Positions 17,946 through 28,050 of a DNA stretch of 64,000 nt are shown here, piece after piece. Position 1 is the stretch's first letter. Each line of letters opens with the position of its first letter. Both the position numbers and the translations under genes were made by a program. The notes beneath the pieces are model-generated. The model was given only the letters and a program-made list of their open reading frames with translations. It was not told where the DNA came from and ran no database searches. The stretch is from Amyelois transitella. Lineage: Eukaryota > Arthropoda > Insecta > Lepidoptera > Pyralidae. The stretch covers positions 4,065,001-4,129,000 of the forward strand of contig NC_083515.1 in assembly GCF_032362555.1 (NCBI RefSeq), read 5' to 3'.

Positions 17946-20226
17946 CAGTGTCATAGTTACAACTATGTAACTGCTTTCTTCGCTTATGTCTAATTTTTTG
18001 TTATCTTTACCTTCTAGGTGCAAAGGAAACTTAAACTAAAGGATAAATTAAAACAACTAATACAGGACTGAAAGATTCTAATAATATATTTTGCAAATGA
18101 GCATAATCTGGAATTTATTGCAGAATATGTGTAACAATATGTACAGAAGTGATTTCGGTCTTGGAAATACTAGAATTCATATAAAGTACCTAAATCACTT
18201 TATAATCACTCATAACAAAGTAAAATTATGCCATCAATCAGTATTGATCAAAAGAATGACTAGCTCATTGATGTATATAGCTAGGAAAAATACTTAATAT
18301 TAATACTTAAGCACAAACTAACATGATCCACATGAGATTTTCACAGAATTTGGAATAATATAGGACTATAGAAATAGTAAGTACTAGTAATGTGACGTCG
18401 CAACTGATGGTGATCATCCCCACCAGTCCCCATATCGTTTTCATATTTTGAATTTTATTTGACAGCTTTAAAACTGCTCTAAAACTCAGAATACTACGTA
18501 CATTGCAAGACGACACAAACATATTATCTTTATCAAAAACAATATGACATTTCTATTGTCTCATATTATTTCTATATCTATAGAGTTTCAGATTATCTCA
18601 GTGCATTACGCTGTGTGGGTGAGCAAATTTAGTAGTAGATGATATCATACAAACTACACAGTGCCGTGAAATTCCCCGGCACTTAAGAATGAGACCACAT
18701 TTATCTAATCCAACAAATGGGAGTCCCTTTGTTTAAAAACCTGGCTTAGAAAATTCATAATCATAGTCAAATATACGCTTCTCTCCATCTGACACCAGTA
18801 AGAAGCAGAAGGCCGTATTTACTACTACCTTTAGTCCCACAACTTTGCACAAAGATAACTTGAAACATTACAAATTTAAAGTCACAGAATCAAATATCAA
18901 CATTTACAAAGGAGCTTAATGTGAATTTCAAAAGGTAGCAACTGAAAATACATGTGTTTTTAATACTCAAGAGCAGATTTAAACAAGCTATTTGAAAACT
19001 TACCTGTCTTGCATGGAGTTGCAAGTTATGCAGTTCTTCTATGGTGATCATGTTTAGCAAAACAATTATATTTAGGCACACAAACACTGGTTAGTGGTGT
19101 GTTTTATATTATTAATGTTGCATAAATATAGTACGAATATTTTAAGTATGGGATTGTAATATACTTTTCCTAATAAACATAATATTGAATTTGACTTTAT
19201 TTTACGACATTCCCACTCCACTCCTGGATCATGGACAAAGGCAAACCTGAGGTTTCTCCCCAGGGATGTAACAAATATATATATAACAAAAACATTTTCA
19301 CTAAAAGTCGAATAGATTTTTTCTGAAACATATTAGTAAAAAGAAATCAAACTTTATTGTATCATATTTTATGATATGCTTATTGGGAAAAGTTAGTATT
19401 AACAGAATCTTCACTTTAAATATTTGTACTATTTTTTAACCATTTTGTATCATGAATTGCATAAACCATAAGACAAAGTTCCTCATGTATAATAATGTAT
19501 ATAAAAAATTCTGTCATAAAAATATACAGTACTGATTATATTGCTTCTCCACTTGTTTTATCTATACTAAAACCATATAAACAATACACAGTAAGAAAGC
19601 TAAAGTAGCCACCAAAATACACTAACTTCTTTTTAATTATATGTCTTTTAGAGAAGCAAAACAATTACATCAATTTACACAAGATATAACCAAATCAATT
19701 TTGCACTCAGTAATTTATTAAACATAGGTATCTTTTTACTACACTCTCATTACTCAAAGTAGAAGACATTTCATGAAAATTCCTCCTAGAATCATTATAA
19801 TCTACACAATCCACTATAATTTATATCAAAACTGAGTATTTGTCTAATTCACATGGGTCCATAACGGATCCCATAAAGTTCAATGGTATAATCTTCTTAT
19901 CACATAGTTATTTCGCATAACATTTAAAAAAATATAAATGAATGCATAATGATTTTACCAAAATATTACTCAAAAAGATCACTTTTCAATAGACTCCAAT
20001 GGGATCAGATAAGGACATAATTCACGTAGCTCTTGAAAGTCTGATCACCTATATGATTACAATGGAATTGACTTATTTCAACATTGTCATAAGTATCAAA
20101 TTATTACTTTTAACTCATTAATAAAAAGGGCAAAGACTGTTTACACTCTACAAATATTTATGTACACATTTTACAGAGCTGACAGTCTCAAAAAAGATTT
20201 AGAACATACAACAGTTCTCTTGAAGC

Positions 20227-20971
20227 TCACATCCGTGAACCTTTTTGTTGCAGCACCTTGGCACGGTCTGTTGGTTCAATATCATTGCTGTTAAGAGAAT
20301 TGCCACATTCACGGCTTACAACACACAAAAATTCTGCATGCTCATCATTGCCGTAATTATACTGAGAACCAATATTTATTAACTGCTCAAATTTCCAACC
20401 ATCAGACATTGTTGATACCATTTGTGTAAGTTCTTCCTCATGAAACTGCAATACTCTATAAACATGCTTTTTAGAATCTTTCAAAGGTCTTCTGTCCCTC
20501 AAGCATATCCTTTCTTTCACTAATCTTATGAGTTCAGTAATATTATAAAACTCTGCTTCTTCTAAAACACCCTCTTCAGCGATGTCATTATTGATAACCA
20601 GTTTACCATGACGAAGATAGTTGAGCACTGGTGAAAAATAAGTAGGATCTCTGTCTATTAAATAAGCGCCAGTTTCGTCCTGCAAAAAGAACAGACCCAG
20701 GACAATGTAAAGTACGAAACAATTATGGATAAACACATTAACATACAAAAGAATGAATAAAAATACAAACCCTGTCCGAAATCAAGTCACTGTCCTCTTG
20801 AACTAATCGATACAAGAATGAATTAGGATCTCTAGACAAGGTAGTTTTAGTTGTTAGAAAATAAGTTCCGCCTACGTTAAGTTTGACCCATTGCTTAGTA
20901 CTCCGCCTTTCATTGTTAAATTTTTGTAAATTTTCTTTTGAAAAATCTCCATCACCTACGAAGTCCGCCAT
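20227..20971 (-). CDS. inc: KCTD5-type BTB protein, insomniac orthologue
   Basis: Orthologue of vertebrate KCTD2/5/17 and Drosophila insomniac, a substrate adaptor for Cullin-3 ubiquitin ligases (in flies needed for normal sleep). Minus-strand coding exons are 20771-20971 and 20227-20679, phase 0, giving 217 residues; human KCTD5 has 234. The BTB/T1 fold spans about residues 27-130: [20 protein letters not shown], then [27 protein letters not shown] and [13 protein letters not shown]. The C-terminal domain with [20 protein letters not shown] and [10 protein letters not shown] closes with LQQKGSRM, matching the end of KCTD5. It is head-to-head with Sap130, 375 bp apart. The paralogue question (KCTD2, 5 or 17) does not arise in insects, which as far as I know keep one gene. 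Confidence 0.96.
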
Positions 20972-21346
20972 AACGTATCATAAACAAAAGTTTTTTTTTA
21001 AACAATCAGTCAGTGCCGTGCCCCGAGCAGTGAGTGTGATACTGTTTTTAAATAAAAGTGATTTTACACTGGTTTCTCTACCGATTCGGTATAGGGATGT
21101 ATTTAGGATTCCAATGGGTTCTCAACTTGGGTCTCACTCAAAGTAGACATAGACAATGCTAGTATTTATTTTCAGTTTGATTGACGTTTCGAATATTTAG
21201 CTTCGTTGTTGCATTCTTTTTGGGGTCGTCTTGGATAATTTATTTCTTGTTCTGTTGTGAGAGTTAAATTGTATTGTAAAGTGAAAAATTAAATAACAGC
21301 AGATTTGCTCATTGTAGTGATAGTTTCATTATAAACAGTGTCCATT
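20972..21346. promoter_or_regulatory. Shared promoter interval, insomniac and Sap130
   Basis: Only 375 bp separate the divergent start codons, and no 5' UTR acceptor was seen next to either ATG. Both promoters probably lie here. Inferred from arrangement. Confidence 0.45.
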
Positions 21347-24300
21347 ATGAGTAGCAATTTAGAAAACGATAGGTCGGTCACTACTGGCAAAATGTATCCT
21401 ATCGATTTGGCGCCGCAGAAGATAACTATTGTAAAGAATGTCTCAAGCGAAGTTAAAATGGCTCACGTTATTCCTTGCCAACCGAAGACAACATCGTCGG
21501 GGCAAATTATTACCCACGCCGGACCGGTAGGATTGATGCGTCCAGCTGCCCAGATTCTCGCTCCCAATGTCGCATCTCAGGTAAGAAGCGCTCTTATCCA
21601 CTTGTATCTTTATATTTTAGATGTGAAAGAAGATGAAGCAAATCTTATTATCTAGCGATCATTCATAAATGTGATTTTAAAAGCACTAATCTAGGTTACT
21701 GGTATTACAAGTAGGTATGTATTAAATTTAACCTGTCGCAATATCACTTGGTGCACGTTCAATCATGTACTCCGCAATCAACCCAGTATCATATAAATTT
21801 TTTTTTAAGAATATTCACTCATGCTTAGTTTCACTTATTATTCTAGATCATGTATGTAAACTGTAAAGTACTTACCTACTTAAATTTAGTTCAGTGGTAC
21901 TTTGTCAATATGGTATACAATTAAGAAGCAATTACTAAATTGATTTCACATTCATATACCTATTAAAAGAAAGATAAATTTGATTTTGAAATGTTTTAGC
22001 CACAAATGATTGTAAGTGGATCACCAATTCTACAAGGCACCCAGATTATGTCGCAAGGACAGAGTACCCAGATCATGTCCCAGTCACAGTTGATAACTCC
22101 AAGTGGGCAGTTAATTAGTCCAGGGACACAGATCATAAGTCAAGGAACTCAGTTATCAGCTCCTTTGAATAACACAAGCAATACACAGACAAGTGTGGCG
22201 GCTACAGTGAGTGGCACACAGGTGGTGAATATGGGTGCTCAATTGGTAAGCGGACCGGCCAATTTAGTAATGAGCCCTTCTGTACGTACTCTACCACCAG
22301 TGAGGGTGCTACCACCATTGCCCCATCATAATACTAGACCAGGTGAGATACAAATTATTTAATTTTTTTAATTTAGCATTTGATTTAACATTTATTGTAA
22401 ATATTTATTGAAGTCAATAATGTTATGTTATCACATATTGATAAAATACAACCAAAAAAAAAATCATTACACAAACTTTAATCCATAGTCCCAATATCTT
22501 ATTCAGCCACAACTTAAAGTATACCAAAACTTGTTTGCAGTGATATCAAACATGACAGTGAGTTCAGCAGGCAATGTGTTTGTCGGTAAGAGCGTGGCGG
22601 TGACAAGCCACACGCCACATGTGCCGCGCGGACTCGCAGCCGGCGCTTCACTGGCTATAAGGCAAGTGCTGCCAGGAGTTGGATCACAACCGGTCAATTC
22701 AGGTCTGTAAAGTTAGACTGTAATGTTTTTCTAGTTTAAGTCTCTTTAAAGTTTTCTTATCTTCTAAACGAACAATTTAACATGTTTTTAGCAAACCTTG
22801 AAATTGCATGATTAACCACTGTGGCAAAATACAATTAGGAATATATTTTTCTTAAATAAAAAGAGATAATAGATAGATAATGATACAGTGAAATGAACTT
22901 AGTTCAAAATATCTGACCTACTACTATGCATTCTTTTATTTTACAAACTACATATAAAGGTTTGAATATATTAGTGTTTGAATTGATGATGAAATATTTT
23001 AGATTTTTTTAAATGTGTACACAAGTGACTGTGAGTGGATAATTTATTAACAAAACAACTATTTCATATTTATAATAATATAATTCATATTCTGCGACAC
23101 GCACAGGTACAGCGTGGTCGAGCAACAACCGCGGCCCCCGCAACGCGCTCGTGTACGGAGCCCGGGGCCCGCTGCCCCGCGCGGCGCCGCGCCCCGTGAC
23201 CCCCGCACCCGCCTTCCCCACCACGCCTATATCGACTCCCGCGCAGCATTCTGCGATCGTCACGCTCGCTACTACGTCTGTTTTGACAAGTAAGTTTCAT
23301 ATAAACATTATATTTACAATAGAATATCAACAGAAACTCCTAAAAGTAAAATAAAGAGACTATAGACAGGATAGCATTACATAACAGTGAGTTTAAAAAA
23401 AAAGTAATTGAATATTTGTGATTATATTTATACCATCTACCAGTCAACCATTAGAGAACTGCAACTTAAATATAAAAAAAAATATTAACATTTAACTGCC
23501 AATATTAAGCTATGTCCCCGAAAGTCGCATACAGACCTACAATGGGTACCTACTTGTTTTGTTTTCAGACCCATTATTTAGTTACCACCACAATTTTAAT
23601 TTATTTTAAAATCGTATTTTTTTTTTAACAGCTGGTGGAGTGATATCCGGTGCAATAAGAAGCGTAGCTCCAAGAGCCACTACTCTGACGCCAACCACCA
23701 CCACAGCTGGACCTCGTGCATTGCCCTTGTTGCAGAGGAATTACCCACCTAAGGTAAGTTTCCTATTGTTTGGGTCGCAGACGTAAAACGACGATATCTA
23801 CGCAAAATTGTTAAATTCTCAATCAGTGTTCTTCAAAATCATTACTGACGTTTTTGACCAAAAAATTTACTAATCTGTTCTAAAACATTGAGCAAATCGT
23901 GTTTGTTTAATATTATAATTAATTTTTTTTTTTTATTACGTCACCGCAGTGCCTAGAAAAAGTAAAGTAAAATATGGGAATACCTTAACAAGTACTGGCT
24001 CAGTGCTGAAGATGTAATGTTATTTTTGTTCAGGTGTTAGGCGTGGGCAGCGTGCGCGGCGTGGTGGGCAACAGTGCGCCCGCGCAGCTCTACTACGAGG
24101 TGCCGCGACCCGCGCCCACGCCGCCCTCGCCGAGACCCGCCGCGCCACATCAAGGTACTTACATGATTTTTTTTTTAAACGCTTTTATTGTAATTTAAAG
24201 CCCATCTTAATTTATTCAAATATTCAATCATATTTATTATGCTCTCATTCATGCAACTAATTTGAGCTTACATGTATCGCCTTAGATAATCTTCTTTACA

Positions 24301-27161
24301 GCAGGCAAATTGAGATCAAATGCACTCAAACACACCCTAGTTTAAAAAAAAATGAGTTGTCATGGTTCACTTAAGAATGGTCGAATCATAGCTGTGAGTG
24401 ATTTTACTTTGCACATCCTCAAGAATTTTTTGAGGCAACTTCTAGTCACTAAATAGAATAGTCACTATAACGAATTGAGCCAACATTTGGATATAAAAAT
24501 CCATATAAGTCTGTTGACAATAATACCTTTACTTTTTTCTTTTTTCATTTTTATTCAGTGAGTGTGGTGAATACGGTCCAGTCTCAGCCGTTGCCGGAAA
24601 GCCGGCCGCCGGCCACCGTCACCCCGGTCCTGCCAAGACCTTCCATACTCAGGAAACGAGATGTTGACGAGTAAATATGTTAACTATTTATATAGTCATT
24701 ACTATATTATTAATTTTATAATTTATTTATATAATTAAGTTATGAATAGAATCGTAAAGTAACTCAAATAATAAAGTGACATTGATAACTTTAAGTGGAG
24801 AATAGGTTACCTAGGTCTTTAGTGGATTATAGAAAAAAGACGCTCCAATCAAATAACTGTACAGAGAAACTAGGTCTTTTTCAATTAAATTTTTCAGTCA
24901 ATTTTAATTAGGTACATATTAAGTACGAAGGCTGTACGCCGGGAACTAGCGTTGCCGAACCTCATTGACCTCCAAAATTATATACCCTATCGAAAGGCCC
25001 ATAGTATCGATAATATCGATACCTCAGTTTGGTATAATAAGCATTGAGGACTACAATACTATCGATAGTTCTAGCGATACATCTGCTTTTACTGTAACTA
25101 ACATTACCTGGAACAAGAGCCTTATTGACAAAGTGTTTAACCCGTCAGTTCGCCAACAAAAACGGGCGGCGTGGGTCCCCCGGTGTACGGGCGCGCGGAC
25201 GGCACCGGGTGGGAGGACGTGCCCACGGGCTCGGCGCGCGGCTCCGGCGGCTCCGGGGGCTCCACCACCATCTCCGCCTCGTCCTCGCCCGCGCCCGACG
25301 ACGAGCCCGACCCGCCGCAACTGGACGGCGGCGTGTCGCCGAGGAAGAAACCCAGGAAGCAGATGTGAGGATATCAATACATATCATAATGAAACAGTAG
25401 AAATCGAGAGCCTGTTTCTTTATTTTTTCTAAAAAACTGATATGGTGCAGTTAAAGAAATGTTACAGGAACTAAACTGCAATTTTTGGAATTTATGTCCG
25501 TCTGAATAATTTTCAGTTTGACGTAGCAATGTAATATATAATATTGAATAGTATAGAATTGTCACGGAAATAGGAATTAACTATAAGTCTGTTATATAGG
25601 TCTGGATAATTGTATTTTCCATAAATTCAGCATAAATCCAAAAAAATAAAGAATTTTTAATTTTGTTTCTTGCAGGTTGACTAATGAAGTAAGACAATGT
25701 GAATTCCCTCAAGAAGAGGCGCCTCCGACGCCGCCGCCAATCGTTCCTCCTAAACGTAAGTCTGTTTCACGTTACATTTCACAATTTAAAAAAAGAATGA
25801 ATTATAAATTGTAATTACAACTAGACAGATAAATCGCCTTAAAGATCAAGCTAACTTTTTTTTATTACACCCTCTAGTATGAATTTGTATACGTCATATC
25901 GACCTAACGTACTATTACTGATACCCTATTAATTTTTCGACTACATATTTTGAGTGTTTTTTATAACATCACTCATTCCCCTGCAGGTCCCCAACTCAAG
26001 TCAAGCTACGTGTGCAGTTGGCGGGCGACCGCGTTACACTTCACTCGGCCTTCGGACGTCCGCAAGAAAGAGCCTCGAGCTAAGGACATCATAGCGATCG
26101 CGAGTCAGAAACATGTTCTGGCCAGCGCTGATGGATGGAAGGTCCACCATTTGACCGCTCAGATGGAGGATTTGGTAAGTATACATAACTCAAAAAAAAA
26201 AGGAGAGGTCACTAATCTAGATTACCTATGAAACTGAACTTCACCTGGCTTAACGTCACTAAAGATGACATGCCAATAGTCTGAAAACTGAAGATGTTGC
26301 ATACCAGGCAAAAAGATAAATGTGGGAAAGCAGACCCAAGGCCCGAAGATACATAATGTGCGGTGAATTATCTATCAGATAATTTCCCGTTTTGAGTAAT
26401 TCATAAGATAATTTATTCTTACTCTATCAGATATCACTGGAATCAGATGTAAGCAGGCAGCAGGGAGGTTTATTGAAGTCATTGGAGACGGCGTCAGGAC
26501 GGGTACTTTCGTCCCTCAAACCTCATTCGCACACATTATTAGAATTGCTTAAGGTATGTTCGCAAAACAATATAATTTTCGTGTCTTTTTTATTTTTAAA
26601 GCTTTAACAAAGTTCAGTGTGGTTATGCAAATGCTTCCTGGGAACTCATTTGCTCAAAGCTGTAACATATTCTTTGCTAGTTTACAAATGTGTTAAAATT
26701 AAATATGGAGTGCGCAATCAAGAGATACAAAGGTCGTTGATCGTATTTGCTCTTCATACCTAATATTGAATACAATAATGAGCACAAAAATACGAGCGTC
26801 GACAATGTCTATATTTTCTTCATCTATAAGGGTAGCGTAAAAGATAGGACATAATTAATGATGACCTATCAACGTTCCTGGATCAGACCCCTGTAAGGAA
26901 CGATTATATTATCAAGTAGAAATTCATAGTCTGCCTACCCCATGGTACGCAGGCTGGTTATTATGTATATGTACTCGAAAGTTTGTAACTTCCATTGTCT
27001 GATTTCAGAGTAACATACAAAGAAGCAAAAAAGTTTGCGAAGGTATCGAAGAAGCCCGAGATGACCTCCTCAAGGTGTTCACTCATAGAAATTTTGTCTC
27101 CGACATCCTCACTCGCCAGGCTGATAAGCGGTCCTTTAGAAAACATAGATCGCAATCGTAG
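21347..27161 (+). CDS. Sap130: SAP130: Sin3/HDAC corepressor subunit
   Basis: Orthologue of SAP130, a nuclear subunit of the Sin3 histone deacetylase complex. Twelve coding exons: 21347-21580, 22000-22342, 22541-22702, 23107-23289, 23632-23753, 24034-24154, 24559-24670, 25149-25364, 25676-25755, 25987-26174, 26431-26553, 27009-27161; all phases close, giving 678 residues. Human SAP130 is longer, at over 1000. The N-terminal three quarters are low-complexity (Thr, Ser, Pro, Gln), with a run of IMSQ/IISQGTQ-type repeats in exon 2. The conserved C-terminal domain starts about residue 525 (SYVCSWRATALHFTR, then KKEPRAKDIIAIASQK, ADGWKVHHLTAQ, SNIQRSKKVCEGIEEARDDL) and parallels the human segment that begins near NPWKAAYHHFQR. 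A basic RKKPRKQM just upstream is a likely nuclear signal. Exons 4, 6 and 8 are strikingly GC-rich compared with their neighbours. Confidence 0.93.
24985..25080. promoter_or_regulatory. Cluster of TATCGATA palindromes in a Sap130 intron
   Basis: Three exact TATCGATA palindromes lie at 25005-25012, 25014-25021 and 25060-25067, with a further CGATA at 25074 and a tatcgaaa at 24988. In Drosophila TATCGATA is the DREF promoter element and CGATA the core of BEAF-32 sites. The stretch lies in the intron before exon 8 (24671-25148). Function is inferred. Confidence 0.35.
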
Positions 27162-28050
27162 CATAAATATTAAATTAATGATCTGCAGATAACATAATAA
27201 TATTGTACATAATAAATAAGTAGCTAAGGTGTACATTTTAAAAATAAATTATAATTAAGTTAAAAGGAAATGCTTGAAGACATGCATTTTGTTTCATGAC
27301 TTGGATTTATTTTAATAATAAACTTTATTCAATAAATTGTTTTATTGACAAAGTTATTAGTTTAAACCAAAGGTAAAATTCCACAGTACCACGCATTTTG
27401 TGTTCAGAATAATAACAAAGTATTAACCAGTTAAAATATTAAAAATATAGCATGGTATAAATTGTTCAATGACGAACTATGTACCAGTATAATTCAGATG
27501 GAGTAAAGGTTTAGCGCAGTGAAAAGAATCTCTTCTCTGAACCCTTATTTGATCCCCGGCAAGATCCAAGAACTTTTACTGATTGGCCTGAGTCTTGGAA
27601 GTTTACTAATGTATTCATTACATTTATGGTTTCGTTGATAATTAAATATTACATTCCAATAACACAAGCCTATTAGTTCTAGCGGATGCTCACAAGCATG
27701 TCACACTTACTGTATTGTTTCCGTGTTGAATGTACCTATAGTCAAGTCTGATGTGGTGGCCTCGTTAAGACATCATTTATGAAAATTAAAGTTTCTAAAA
27801 CTTAGGTCTTTCCTCGCAGAGGCCTTGCTCTGATTTGCTCAAAGCCCTACAATTTCTTTGAACGTGGCCCTACCTACCTGATTGTAAAAAAATTTAAGTG
27901 ACATTGACAATGACAAAATTCGGTAAGATACATAACCTCGAAAATACTCGAAATATTTACAAATTTGATTTCTGTTTTCTACTATCGTAACGTAAAATAA
28001 TAAAATTTAAAGCTTTTGAATTGCAAATATTAAACTATACATAATAAATA
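27162..28050. other. Sap130 3' UTR and mRpS23 promoter
   Basis: Sap130 polyadenylation signals (AATAAA) occur near 27320-27335. A decayed SINE sits at about 27500-27660. The last 150 bp before 28051 should contain the mRpS23 promoter. No other gene seen. Confidence 0.5.
27500..27660 (+). repeat. Decayed tRNA-derived SINE
   Basis: An A-box-like tttagcgcagtga is followed by a degraded B box (tttgatccccgg) and by ctgattggcctgagtcttgg, which matches the body of the better-preserved SINE at 45411-45664 read on its own strand. Same family, much older copy. Confidence 0.55.

Larger units (their letters stand above)
16213..20226. other. Convergent intergenic: UTRs and old repeats
   Basis: This lies between Pkn (+) and insomniac (-), tail to tail. 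It holds the Pkn 3' UTR to about 16.8 kb, a family A repeat at 16926-17150, a family C repeat at 17626-17945, AT-rich sequence without recognisable genes at 18-19 kb, and the insomniac 3' UTR, with a minus-strand AATAAA near 19353. Small open frames at 18091-18522 and 18890-19087 have no supporting features. Confidence 0.5.

Noticed and set aside
25051-25400. Long open frames on both strands over 25051-25400
   Set aside because: They are GC-driven shadows of Sap130 exon 8, which is fixed by splice signals and phase.
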